The translations under genes were made by a program, and so were the position numbers. 64,000 nt of DNA from Georgenia subflava. Its GTDB lineage: Bacteria; Actinomycetota; Actinomycetes; Actinomycetales; Actinomycetaceae. The DNA lies in contig NZ_VUKD01000001.1 in NCBI RefSeq assembly GCF_009193155.1, forward strand, positions 310,001-374,000, read 5' to 3'. Each line of letters begins with the position of its first letter. Within the stretch, counting starts at the first letter, position 1. This document shows, piece by piece, positions 50,421 through 58,759 of the stretch. Below the pieces are notes generated by a model, which saw nothing but the letters and a program-made list of their open reading frames with translations, ran no database searches and was not told the DNA's origin.

Positions 50421-51546
50421 CGGGCTCAGTCTGGACTGCCGGCGCACGGCGGGGTTCGCCGGGGGCAGGCAGGACACGGTCGGCGACGTAGCGTCCGAAG
50501 AGCCGGCGGAACGAGTCCTCGGTCCGGACGTAGTCCGTGAAGCCGGCAAGCCTGCTCTTGCTCATGTCGGCCAGCATCTCGATCCCGCGGCCGAGGTCGC
50601 CGTCCGTGTGCCACCACGAGGCAACCTTGTGCAGGTCGGGCTCGACGAGACCGTGCTCGAGCGCGATCTGCCGCCAGGCGTCCTCGGCACCAGCCATCTG
50701 GACGGCGAGCGGGCGCGGTCCGCCGTCGAACCCTTCTGGCTCGACGTCCAGCATCTCGGCGAGGCGCGGCCACATGGCACGCCAGCGGAAGACGTCGCCG
50801 TTGACGACGTTGTACGCCTCGTCGGCCGCTGTCGGCGTCGTGGCCGCCCAGGTCATGTGTCTGGCCAGGAGTCCCGCATCCGTCATGTCACCCAGGCCGT
50901 TCCACCGGATCCCGGAACCGGGGAACACGAACGGCTCCCCCCGCTGCCGGCAGAGGGCGGCCTGCACGGCGAGCGTGAGGCCCATGTTCATCGCGTTGCC
51001 GACGGCGTGGCCGACGATCGTGTGGGCACGGTGGACGCTCCAGGTGAAGCCGAATCGCTGCGCCGCCGCGAAGAGCGCGTCCTCCTGTGCGTAGTAGAAG
51101 TTCGGGACCGACCGGCGGGGCACGTCCTCGCGGAAGGGGGTCTCCGGGACCTCGATCCGGCCCTGGACGTCCGGCGATCCGATGTAGTGCTTCAGACCGG
51201 TGACCAGGGCGACGTGCTGGACGCTGTCCTGCACGCCCAGTGCCGTCAGGACGTTGTCGACCATCGTCCCGTTGACGGCGATGTTCTCGGCCTCGGTGCT
51301 GTGCCGCTTCCAGGCGGCGTAGAAGACGTGGGTGGGCCTGACTCCCGACAGCCGCGCGGCGAGCTCTGTCGGATCCTCGAGGTCGGCGCGCACGTGCTGG
51401 ACCGGTGCGCCGAACCGCTTCGGTCCGCGGGAGAGGCCCCACACCTCCCATCCCTGGTCATCGAGGTGCTCCGCGAGCGCTGCGCCCGCGATACCGCTCG
51501 TGCCGACGATCAGGGCACGGCGATCGTGCCGGCTCGGGGTGCTCAT
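50401..51546 (-). CDS. PRISE-type SDR (progesterone 5-beta-reductase/iridoid synthase-like enone reductase)
   Basis: A 381-residue atypical SDR. It starts with ALIVGTSGIAGAALAEHL, and shows the PRISE marks TGLKHYIG (116-123, Lys119) and NFYYAQED (149-156), whose Lys and Tyr hold the enone oxyanion in plant enzymes. Known members reduce the C=C bond of steroid enones and monoterpene enals. Here it would saturate a cyclic enone intermediate. It is the last gene of a long minus-strand series and is 49 bases after the AEC carrier. Confidence 0.88.
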   Translation of the reverse strand: MSTPSRHDRRALIVGTSGIAGAALAEHLDDQGWEVWGLSRGPKRFGAPVQHVRADLEDPTELAARLSGVRPTHVFYAAWKRHSTEAENIAVNGTMVDNVLTALGVQDSVQHVALVTGLKHYIGSPDVQGRIEVPETPFREDVPRRSVPNFYYAQEDALFAAAQRFGFTWSVHRAHTIVGHAVGNAMNMGLTLAVQAALCRQRGEPFVFPGSGIRWNGLGDMTDAGLLARHMTWAATTPTAADEAYNVVNGDVFRWRAMWPRLAEMLDVEPEGFDGGPRPLAVQMAGAEDAWRQIALEHGLVEPDLHKVASWWHTDGDLGRGIEMLADMSKSRLAGFTDYVRTEDSFRRLFGRYVADRVLPAPGEPRRAPAVQTEPVSVDAE

Positions 51547-51595
51547 GGCTGTCTCCGTTTCATCCGGGGAACGAGTGCTTCGGTGGGGACGGGCA

Positions 51596-52513
51596 TCAGT
51601 GGGGAACGAGGGCGGCCAGAACGAGGACGACCGGGACCGACACGAGGGTCGAGACGAGGATGAACGAGTGGGTCAGCGTGATCGCCGTCCGGTACTGCAT
51701 CGCCAGGACGAACAGGTTCTGCGCCGAGGGCAGCGCCGCCAGGACGACCACCCCGAAGAGGTCGGCCCCGCGGAGCCCGAAGGCCAGGCCCAGGGCAACG
51801 GCGAGCGCCGGCATGACGAAGCACTTCCAGACGACCACCAGCCCGGCTGCTCTCGAGTCCTGACTCTTGCTGCGGCCCTTTCCCCGAAACGACATTCCGA
51901 AGAGAAGCAAGGTGAGCGGGACGGAGGTCGCCGCCACAAGATCGATGGGCTCGAGCACCAGATGGGGCAGCTCCACGCCGGTGACGAGGACCAACATGCC
52001 GGCGAAAGCGCCGAGGAGGACCGGGTTGATCGCGAGCTTGAGTGCGTCGGAAGGCCGGCGGACAAGGCGCGCAGCGGTGAGATCGAGCGAGATGAGCCCG
52101 ACCGGCGTGAGGATGAAGGCCTGCACCAGGAGCAGCACGGTCGTGTAGGAGAGGTCGCCGACGGTCGCCAGCGAGAGCGGTATGCCGATGTTGCCCGCGT
52201 TCGCGAACACGGCGCCCTGCACGACGAGGGGGAGCTCCGCCGATCGGACCCTGACGAACAGTCGGTGCACGAGCAGGAAGAGAAGGCCCCCGCCGACCAC
52301 GTAGAGCACGGTGACGTACCCGACGGTCGAGAAGATGTCGGCGGGTTCGGAGCCGGCGACGAGCACGAAGAACAGTGCTGGGGTCGACACGTTGAACGTG
52401 ATCTTGGCGAGCACCTCCGACCCGTGCTCGCCGACGATCCTCGATCCGCCGAGCGCGTACCCGATGCCGATGACCACCCCGACGATCAGGAATCCCTCGA
52501 CTGCCCCCAGCAC
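51596..52513 (-). CDS. AEC-family carrier (auxin efflux carrier type)
   Basis: A 305-residue membrane protein with about ten helices. N-terminal VEGFLIVGVVIGIGYALG and the NAGNIGIPLSLAT segment in the crossing-helix region are typical of AEC/bile-acid-fold carriers. It probably exports or imports an organic acid of the pathway. GTG at 52513 is five bases after the FAH stop; the ribosome site is weak, suggesting coupling. Confidence 0.88.
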   Translation of the reverse strand: MLGAVEGFLIVGVVIGIGYALGGSRIVGEHGSEVLAKITFNVSTPALFFVLVAGSEPADIFSTVGYVTVLYVVGGGLLFLLVHRLFVRVRSAELPLVVQGAVFANAGNIGIPLSLATVGDLSYTTVLLLVQAFILTPVGLISLDLTAARLVRRPSDALKLAINPVLLGAFAGMLVLVTGVELPHLVLEPIDLVAATSVPLTLLLFGMSFRGKGRSKSQDSRAAGLVVVWKCFVMPALAVALGLAFGLRGADLFGVVVLAALPSAQNLFVLAMQYRTAITLTHSFILVSTLVSVPVVLVLAALVPH

Positions 52514-52518
52514 CGCTG

Positions 52519-53412
52519 TCAGCCGACCAGGAACTCGTGCTCGTGAGCCATCTCGTCGGTGACCGGGTTCGTCAGGAGACCGATCTGGTCGATCTCGACC
52601 TCGCACACGTCACCGGGCAGCATCCAGACCGGTGGCCGGCGCGATGCTCCTACGCCGCCGGGCGTGCCGGTGGCGATGACGTCGCCGGGCTGCAACCGTG
52701 CCCATTGCGAGCAGTAGGCGATCACCTCGGCCACGCCGAAGATCAGATCTCCGAGGCGCGCCTCCTGGACCACAGCCCCGTTCAGCCTGGTGCGGAGGAC
52801 GAGGTCACTGATATCGCCGACCTCGTCCGGTGTGACCACGGCGGGGCCGAAAGCAGCGCTGCTGGGGAAGGTCTTGCCGGCGGTGAAGTGGTTGGCGGAG
52901 CTCCCGTAGTCGCGCACCGTGGCGTCGTTGAAGACCGAGTAGCCGAAGACGTGGTCGAGGGCGTCGTCCACCGGGATGTCGCTGCCTCCCGCCCCGACGA
53001 CGATCGCCAGCTCACCCTCGAAGTCGAAGTTCGAGCTGCGTCGCGGGACGCGCAGTCCTTCGCCGTCGCCGACAAGGGTGTCGTTGAACCGTGAGAAGAC
53101 GACGGGGTGGTCCGGCAGGACGTGCGCGTCACCGGCCGGCGCGTCGTACCGGAGACTGCGGTTGTCGGGGTAGTTGTACCCGACGCACAGGACCTTGCTC
53201 GGGTCGGGTACCGGCGGCAGCAGCCTCACTCCACCGGCATCGATCCGGGGCGCTCCACGCTCGAGCTCTGCGAGCTCGTCGGGCCGGGCCCCGGCGATCG
53301 CACTTCGGAGGCTGTCGAAGGTGCTCGCGGCCCCGTGGTCCACGATCTCCCCCTCACGGGAGAGGGTGCCCCACGAACGGCCGCCACGGTGCTCGAAGGT
53401 CACGAACCTCAC
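52519..53412 (-). CDS. Fumarylacetoacetate hydrolase (FAH) family protein 1
   Basis: A 297-residue FAH-family enzyme: VLCVGYNYPDN, FEGELAIVVG with metal-binding Glu residues, NDATVRDYG and the family end GDVIATGTPGGVG. The family cleaves acylpyruvates and other 1,3-diketones, decarboxylates oxaloacetate, or hydrates dienoates. In this cluster, cleavage of a cyclic or linear beta-diketone is plausible. GTG at 53412 overlaps the NIPSNAP gene stop. Confidence 0.92.
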   Translation of the reverse strand: MRFVTFEHRGGRSWGTLSREGEIVDHGAASTFDSLRSAIAGARPDELAELERGAPRIDAGGVRLLPPVPDPSKVLCVGYNYPDNRSLRYDAPAGDAHVLPDHPVVFSRFNDTLVGDGEGLRVPRRSSNFDFEGELAIVVGAGGSDIPVDDALDHVFGYSVFNDATVRDYGSSANHFTAGKTFPSSAAFGPAVVTPDEVGDISDLVLRTRLNGAVVQEARLGDLIFGVAEVIAYCSQWARLQPGDVIATGTPGGVGASRRPPVWMLPGDVCEVEIDQIGLLTNPVTDEMAHEHEFLVG

Positions 53413-53723
53413 GGCACCGGTCCGATTCCTGCGGGCGCCAGGTACACCGACTCGATGCTGAGGGTGAGTGGTCCCTCGGCGAGCGAGCGCTCCCGTACCT
53501 CCTGCCACTCGGGGTCCGCCCGGAAGGCGGCCCAGCTCTGCTCGGGGTCGCCCTCGTGAGCGACGAGGTAGACCAGCCGGTCGGGTCGGTCGCGATCGGT
53601 CCAGTATGCGACGCTGCGGATGCCGTGGCGTTCGAACAGCCCGATGGTGTGCTCCCGGAACCGGGCGAGCAGGTCGTCCATCCTGCCCGGTGCGGCGACG
53701 TAGGTTCGCAGCTCGTGCTCCAT
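53409..53723 (-). CDS. NIPSNAP-family dimeric alpha/beta-barrel protein
   Basis: A 104-residue ferredoxin-like barrel protein starting EHELRTYVAAPGRM and ending in SIESVYLAPAG, with W in the middle (SVAYWTDRD), as NIPSNAP proteins. Such small barrels act as isomerases, cyclases or oxygenases without cofactors. ATG at 53723 shares a base with the preceding stop (TGATG), so it is co-translated with the duplicated-domain protein. Confidence 0.85.
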   Translation of the reverse strand: MEHELRTYVAAPGRMDDLLARFREHTIGLFERHGIRSVAYWTDRDRPDRLVYLVAHEGDPEQSWAAFRADPEWQEVRERSLAEGPLTLSIESVYLAPAGIGPVP

Positions 53724-54973
53724 CAAGCACCACCGGTCTCTCTCGCGACCAGGAGGTGCGCAGCCTCCCGGGCGCTCATCCCGACTGTGACGCCGGCGTC
53801 GCGAGCAAGGTCGTTCATCGCGCTGATCACGCCGTCCGCCCACGTGCTCTTGCCGTCACCCATGCGCGCCGTCTGCGCCGAGACCGCGGCGCCGGCGATT
53901 CCGGCGTCGTTCGCGGGCTCCAGCGCGGTCAGCCCGGAGTCGTTCTTGCCGACCCCGCCGTCGGAGCAGATGAAGCCGTACGGGCGGAACCCGACGATGT
54001 ACTCGACGACGCTGCGACCGGTGTGCCCGGCAGTGCAGAGCACGTTGGTGTCCTTGTCCTCGGGCAGGGCGTCTGCGATGGAGTTGGTGACCACGACGTT
54101 GTGCCCGCCCGGCCCCTCCTCGACGACCTGACGGTTGTATGGGTCAGGGGGCGGCAGCTCGCCGTCCACGGCGAGCATCCTCGCCGCTGCCTCCTGAACG
54201 CTCTGGCCCGGCTCGATCCCGAGCACCGATGCGGCCCCGTTGACGCGGGAGATGACGCCCTCCTCCCAGAGCTCGCGGCCGTTGCCGAGCTCGACGGTCA
54301 TGATGTCGGCCGCCGCGGCGGGGACGCCGAGGGCCTCGAAGTACCAGAGTCCCGCGATGCCGGCCCCGTCCTTGCCGATGCCGCAGTCGATGCCGATCGT
54401 CCCGAGCGGGTTCGTCTCCTGGAGCAGGCGCGCGCAGTAGACCCCGGCGTAGGAGGCGTTGACGACCACGTCCTGCCCGGGCACGCCGCCACCGGCGGCG
54501 GCGTGGCGGTGCGAGTGGGTGGCGGAGTCGAGGACCACGACACGGCGCCCGTCCTGCTGCTCCGGGAAGAAGCGCCCCGGCACGTCCTGGTCCGTCACGA
54601 GTGCCTCGCTCACCACTGCTCCATCGCTCATGCCGTCTGTTCCCTTCGTCTGTGTTTCGTGGTCGACCCACACGAAGTCGTCCATGTCTCCCGGGGTCTT
54701 GATGTAGAAGAACTCGGCCGGGCTCCCGGACCGGTTCGACGTCTGATGAACCACCCCCGGCGGTGCGACCGCGACCTCACCGGGCCGGAGCTCGTGCACC
54801 GTGCCGCCGATCGAGATGGTGATCGTGCCGAGAGTGCACACGAACACCTCCGTGACCTCACGGTGATAGTGCGCCCGGAACGTCTCACCGGCCGCGAACA
54901 CCGCGACACCGGCGGTCGCTCCCTGTCCGTGCAGGTAGCGCAGGGCGGTGTCCGTCGCGACTGCCTCAGCCAC
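53723..54973 (-). CDS. Cupin fused to an unrecognised, internally duplicated domain
   Basis: The 416-residue frame has two parts. Residues 20-95 are a cupin: HYHREVTEVFV, then PPGVVHQTSN. Residues 140-267 and 289-409 are two copies of one domain that I cannot name. GIDCGIGKDGAGIAGL (194-209) matches ICSDGGVGKNDSGLTAL (335-351), and ELWEEGVISRVNGAASVLGI (234-253) matches STWADGVISAMNDLARDAGV (376-395). There is no stop between cupin and repeats, but Met115 (54631) has AAGGGA nine bases upstream. Both a full fusion and a shorter internally started protein may be made. The GTG at 54973 overlaps the EthD gene. Confidence 0.75.
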   Translation of the reverse strand: MAEAVATDTALRYLHGQGATAGVAVFAAGETFRAHYHREVTEVFVCTLGTITISIGGTVHELRPGEVAVAPPGVVHQTSNRSGSPAEFFYIKTPGDMDDFVWVDHETQTKGTDGMSDGAVVSEALVTDQDVPGRFFPEQQDGRRVVVLDSATHSHRHAAAGGGVPGQDVVVNASYAGVYCARLLQETNPLGTIGIDCGIGKDGAGIAGLWYFEALGVPAAAADIMTVELGNGRELWEEGVISRVNGAASVLGIEPGQSVQEAAARMLAVDGELPPPDPYNRQVVEEGPGGHNVVVTNSIADALPEDKDTNVLCTAGHTGRSVVEYIVGFRPYGFICSDGGVGKNDSGLTALEPANDAGIAGAAVSAQTARMGDGKSTWADGVISAMNDLARDAGVTVGMSAREAAHLLVARETGGA

Positions 54974-55340
54974 GGCGTGACCCAGCCGGGAGGTGGACCT
55001 GACCGTCGACCACGACGACCGAGGTGTCGACGATGTACATACGCATCCGGTCCATGAAGTTGCCTGCATCATCGGCCGCCTCGCGTGCGACGTCGCTGGC
55101 GAGCGCGGCCTCAAGGTCCTCGCGGCTGTCGAAGGTGAGCTCTGAGATGCCGTCCACGTCAGCCTCCGGGGCAGGTACGTCACCACGCGTCACGGTGCCG
55201 ACGGTCAGGTGCTGCTCGTAGGAGACGAGGTTCGGGAAGCGCACGGCGATCGGTGCGTGCACGTTGCGCCAGTAGTCGGTGAACTCCTCGACCGTCGTCC
55301 CGGTCTTGCGAGTGAGCAGGGTGAGTGCGCGGACAGTCAT
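54966..55340 (-). CDS. EthD-domain dimeric alpha/beta-barrel protein
   Basis: A 124-residue protein with the EthD pattern TLLTRKTGTTVEEFTDYWRNVHAPIA. The family is named from an ether-degradation cluster and belongs to the same fold as NIPSNAP and Dabb proteins. It accompanies P450 systems in other organisms, with unclear function. It overlaps genes on both sides (ATGA and 8 bases). Confidence 0.88.
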   Translation of the reverse strand: MTVRALTLLTRKTGTTVEEFTDYWRNVHAPIAVRFPNLVSYEQHLTVGTVTRGDVPAPEADVDGISELTFDSREDLEAALASDVAREAADDAGNFMDRMRMYIVDTSVVVVDGQVHLPAGSRRG

Positions 55341-55888
55341 CGGACACCTCCGCGAGCGGCGGTGGGCTGTGCCGAGGACGAGGGGAGCCAGTCGGTCGTG
55401 GCGCGCACGAACGGGTAGTCGGGGCCGGGCAGCGGCTCGCCGACGAGCGGGTCGATCCTCAGTCGGGTGAGCCTCAGGTGACTGATCAGCCAGGTGTCAC
55501 CGACCCGCCGGTACTCCTCCTCGTAGTGCCCGTAGCCGCGGATCCCCCACTGGCCCGGGAGGCTGACGCCGAGATAGGCGCGCTCGCCGGGTGGCCACGT
55601 GAGGTAGTCGTACATGGCCCAGACCCCACGCACCCGGTCACCGTCGATGGGCTCGAGCTCGGGCATGAACCCGTAGTGGACCGAGGTGATGTCGGAGCCG
55701 CCGAGGTTGCGCGAGATGTTGTCGATGAAGTCCTCGGGCGTCGGCGCGGCGGCCCAGAGACCGTCGAACGTGGCGTCGTCGGTGAACAGGCCACGGAGGG
55801 CGTCCCACTGCTTGGTGTCGATGAACCGGAAGTAGCGGGCCTTCAGCCGCTTGATCGTCTCGAGATCGTCGGCGGTGGGTTGTGTCAT
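55337..55888 (-). CDS. SnoaL/NTF2-like protein
   Basis: A 183-residue alpha+beta-barrel protein starting LKARYFRFIDTKQWDALRGLFTDDATF, a typical SnoaL-like opening, with GRYEEEYRRVG-like GHYEEEYRRVGDTWLI later. The fold covers ketosteroid isomerase-like enzymes, hydratases and dehydratases. Here an isomerase or dehydratase step on a ketone is reasonable. AAAGGA lies six bases before the ATG at 55888. Confidence 0.88.
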   Translation of the reverse strand: MTQPTADDLETIKRLKARYFRFIDTKQWDALRGLFTDDATFDGLWAAAPTPEDFIDNISRNLGGSDITSVHYGFMPELEPIDGDRVRGVWAMYDYLTWPPGERAYLGVSLPGQWGIRGYGHYEEEYRRVGDTWLISHLRLTRLRIDPLVGEPLPGPDYPFVRATTDWLPSSSAQPTAARGGVR

Positions 55889-55908
55889 CGCTTGTCCTTT
55901 CATGGCGG

Positions 55909-56673
55909 TCATCGGGCGGTGTACCCGCCGTCGATCACAAGTTCCGTACCGGTGACGAACTTCGACTCGTCCGAGGCGAGGTAGAGCACGCCGTAGGCGA
56001 TGTCCTCGGGGTCTCCGCGTCGGCCCAGCGGGTGCGCGGCGATGAGGTTCTCGAGGTACTGCTCCGCGCCACCGGGCTGGCCCGCGGCCACCTCGTCGCT
56101 GAGCGGGGTGGCAATCGACCCCGGGTGGAGCGAGTTGACCCGGATGCCGTCCTTGGCATAGGTGACGGCGTCTGCCTTGGCCATGAGTCGGACGGCACCC
56201 TTGGTCGCGTGGTAGAGCGGGACGCCCGCTCCTCCGACGATGCCGTTGATCGAGGAGACGTTGACGACGCTGCCGCCCTCGCCCCGGGCGAGCATGGCCG
56301 TCACGGCGTGCTTGGTGCAGAGCCAGGTCCCGCGCACGTTCACCGCGAAGACCCTGTCGAACTCGTCCTGCGTCGCCTGGTGGGCGGGCCCGCGCGGACC
56401 GGTGATACCGGCGTTGTTCACCACGACGTCGAGGCGTCCGGCCTCGCGGACGATCGAGTCGACGGCCTGCTCGACCTGTGCCTCCTCGGTGACATCCACG
56501 GGTAGATAGGTGATGCCCCGATCGGGCCAGTCCGCCAGGTCGTCCGGTAGCTGGTCCGCGAGGTCGAGCGCGTAGACCGTCGCTCCTTCCTCGGCCAGCA
56601 GCTCGCACACCGATCGGCCGATGCCGCCGGTCGCGCCGGTGACGACGGCGACCTTTCCTGCTACTCGTCCCAT
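55909..56673 (-). CDS. Short-chain dehydrogenase/reductase 2
   Basis: A 254-residue classical SDR: GATGGIG (13-19), NNAG, Ser in VSSING, catalytic YHATK and C-terminal VIDGGYTAR. It likely interconverts an alcohol and ketone of the pathway. It is the first enzyme gene after the TRAP transporter, from which it is separated by a strong hairpin. Confidence 0.94.
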   Translation of the reverse strand: MGRVAGKVAVVTGATGGIGRSVCELLAEEGATVYALDLADQLPDDLADWPDRGITYLPVDVTEEAQVEQAVDSIVREAGRLDVVVNNAGITGPRGPAHQATQDEFDRVFAVNVRGTWLCTKHAVTAMLARGEGGSVVNVSSINGIVGGAGVPLYHATKGAVRLMAKADAVTYAKDGIRVNSLHPGSIATPLSDEVAAGQPGGAEQYLENLIAAHPLGRRGDPEDIAYGVLYLASDESKFVTGTELVIDGGYTAR

Positions 56674-56699
56674 GTCGTTCCCTCACTCGTGCGATCTCA

Positions 56700-56731
56700 G
56701 GGCCGGCTCTTCCCTGCCGAAGAGCCGGCCC
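56700..56731. terminator. Strong hairpin between TRAP transporter and enzyme genes
   Basis: GGGCCGGCTCTTC and its exact complement enclose a 6-base loop, eight bases after the DctM stop on the minus strand. It lacks a T tract. It may terminate the transporter transcript or lower read-through into SDR 2. Confidence 0.65.
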
Positions 56732-56739
56732 GGGGGTGA

Positions 56740-58167
56740 CTACTCCGGTCCGAAAGCCAGATCCGGTAGCCAGGTGACAAGGTCGGGCACTGCCATCAGC
56801 ACGATGATCGTGGCGAACTCGGCGACGATGAACGGCACCACCGCCCGGAAGACTCCTTCCGGCGTCATCCCCTTCATGCTGCCCGCCACCACGAAGACGT
56901 TCAGGCCGACGGGCGGGGTGATCAGACCGATCTCGATGGCCTTCACGACGAGGATGCCGAACCAGACTCCGTCCACTCCCATCGCGTCGATGACGGGATA
57001 GACGAGCGGGATCGTGATGACCAGGATCGAGAAGGAGTCCAGGAAGCACCCGAGGACGACCATCACTGCCAACGTCACGCAGATGATCAGCGTGGGTGAG
57101 AGGTTGGCGTCGACGATGGCACGTGCCATCTCCGAGGGCAGACCGGTCCGTACGAGGAAGTACGCGAAGACGCCTCCGCCGATGAGCAACGCGAAGATCA
57201 TCGAGTTGAGCGACGTGGTGTCGAACAGCGACTCCTTGAACGCACCCGGCAGCTCGCGCCAGCGGTCGCGGTACCGGATGAACAGCATCACGACCGCGAT
57301 GAAGGCAGCCACCGCACCGGACTCCGTCGCCGTGAAGAGACCGGAGTACATGCCGCCCATCACGATGATCATGAGGCCGGCGGTGTAGACCGCGCCGATC
57401 ATGTTTCGCTTGGTCACCGGCTGGCGTGCCGGGATGCGGGGGCCGCCGTCGTCCGAGCCTCCGGTGGCGGTGCCACCGGCCGTCCCCGTCGTCGGCGCTC
57501 CCGCACCCACGAGGGCCTTCTCGTTCGTACGGGCAAGGGCCGGCTCGGCGAAGAACCCGCGCTTGTACAGGATGACCGTTGCGGTCGAGTAGGCCAGCAT
57601 CGTCACGGCACCGGGGATGAAGCCGCCCATGAGGAGCCGTCCGATGGACTCGCCGGTGAGCGCGGCGTACACCACGAGGATGACGCTCGGCGGGATCAGC
57701 ACTCCGAGCGTGCCGCCGGCGGCGACCAGCGCGCCTGCGGCGTTCGCACGGTAGCCGTGCCGGGTCATCTGCTTGATGGCGATGCGCCCCACGGTGGCGA
57801 CCGTCGCGACGGAGGATCCGGTGACGGCTGCGAAACCGCCGCAAGCAAGGATGGTGGCGATCCCGAGGCCGCCGGGCAGCCGGCCGACGAGCTTCTCGGC
57901 CACTGCGAAGACGTCTTCGGCCACTCCCGCCTTGGCGGCGACGATGCCCATGAGGATGAACATCGGGATGATGACCAAGCTGTAGGACGCCACCGTCGTG
58001 AACGGGACGGACCCTAGCGTGTCGGTCGCGATCCCGGTGCCGCTCAGCATGATCAGGCCGATGCCCCCGGATGCCCCGAGCGCCAGCCAGATGGGCTGCT
58101 CGAACAGGACGAACGCCAGCAGGATGACGACCGCGATGATCACGACGGCGATGACTGCAACGCTCAT
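56740..58167 (-). CDS. TRAP transporter large permease (DctM type)
   Basis: A 475-residue membrane protein with about 12 helices and DctM-type segments (GGFAAVTGSSVATVATVG, AGGTLGVLIPPSV, IGLITPPVGLNVFV). A Gly/Thr/Asp-rich loop of about 40 residues near the middle is an insertion. TRAP systems import organic acids and ketones by a Na+ gradient with a binding protein. It follows the small subunit by 30 bases. Confidence 0.95.
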   Translation of the reverse strand: MSVAVIAVVIIAVVILLAFVLFEQPIWLALGASGGIGLIMLSGTGIATDTLGSVPFTTVASYSLVIIPMFILMGIVAAKAGVAEDVFAVAEKLVGRLPGGLGIATILACGGFAAVTGSSVATVATVGRIAIKQMTRHGYRANAAGALVAAGGTLGVLIPPSVILVVYAALTGESIGRLLMGGFIPGAVTMLAYSTATVILYKRGFFAEPALARTNEKALVGAGAPTTGTAGGTATGGSDDGGPRIPARQPVTKRNMIGAVYTAGLMIIVMGGMYSGLFTATESGAVAAFIAVVMLFIRYRDRWRELPGAFKESLFDTTSLNSMIFALLIGGGVFAYFLVRTGLPSEMARAIVDANLSPTLIICVTLAVMVVLGCFLDSFSILVITIPLVYPVIDAMGVDGVWFGILVVKAIEIGLITPPVGLNVFVVAGSMKGMTPEGVFRAVVPFIVAEFATIIVLMAVPDLVTWLPDLAFGPE

Positions 58168-58197
58168 GAGCGCGCCCCCTTCAGGGAGAAGTTCTGG

Positions 58198-58713
58198 TCA
58201 CAGGTGGACATCGATGTCCTCCGTCCGCTCGGAGTCCTGCTCTTCCTCGTCGCGCGCGACAGCAACGAGTCCGCGGATGAACTGCAGGAGGAAGAGGAAC
58301 AGCCCGATGGGCACGAGGATGCGAGCCGGCCAGACCGGCACTCGGACCAGGCCGAAACGGAACTCGTTGGCCTGGACGGAGTCGATGGCCATGATCGCCG
58401 AGGCGTAGACCATGGCGACGACGATGAGGACGGCGACAGATCCGGCCGCGACGCGCACGGTCCGGTTGACCCGGCCGTGGAGGTGCGACGTCAGCACCGA
58501 CGTGCTGACGTGGGCGCCGGCGACCTGTGCCCCGGCGATCCCGAGGAAGACACAGGCGACCAGTACGACCTCGCTGTACTCGATCGTGCCGCCGAGCCCT
58601 CGGCCGGTGAGCTTGCGCAGGGTCACGTCGATGACGGTCATGAGCATCAGTGCGATGACACCGACGCCACCGAGAGCTCCGAGCCCGTGCGTGATTCGGT
58701 CGACGATCTTCAC
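58198..58713 (-). CDS. TRAP transporter small permease (DctQ type)
   Basis: A 171-residue four-helix protein with MLMTVIDVTLRKLTGRGLGGTIEYSE, the DctQ pattern, and an acidic C-terminal tail. It forms the membrane unit with DctM. GTG at 58713 is preceded by AGAGGTG. Confidence 0.93.
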   Translation of the reverse strand: MKIVDRITHGLGALGGVGVIALMLMTVIDVTLRKLTGRGLGGTIEYSEVVLVACVFLGIAGAQVAGAHVSTSVLTSHLHGRVNRTVRVAAGSVAVLIVVAMVYASAIMAIDSVQANEFRFGLVRVPVWPARILVPIGLFLFLLQFIRGLVAVARDEEEQDSERTEDIDVHL

Positions 58714-58759
58714 GACACACCTCTCAGGATGGAAAGCGGACGAACGTGCGACTCGCGGG

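Noticed and set aside
55337-57844. 835-residue minus-strand frame running through SnoaL, SDR 2 and DctM genes
   Set aside because: Only the last 183 residues form a real protein; the rest is out-of-frame Arg/Gly-rich sequence over two clear genes.
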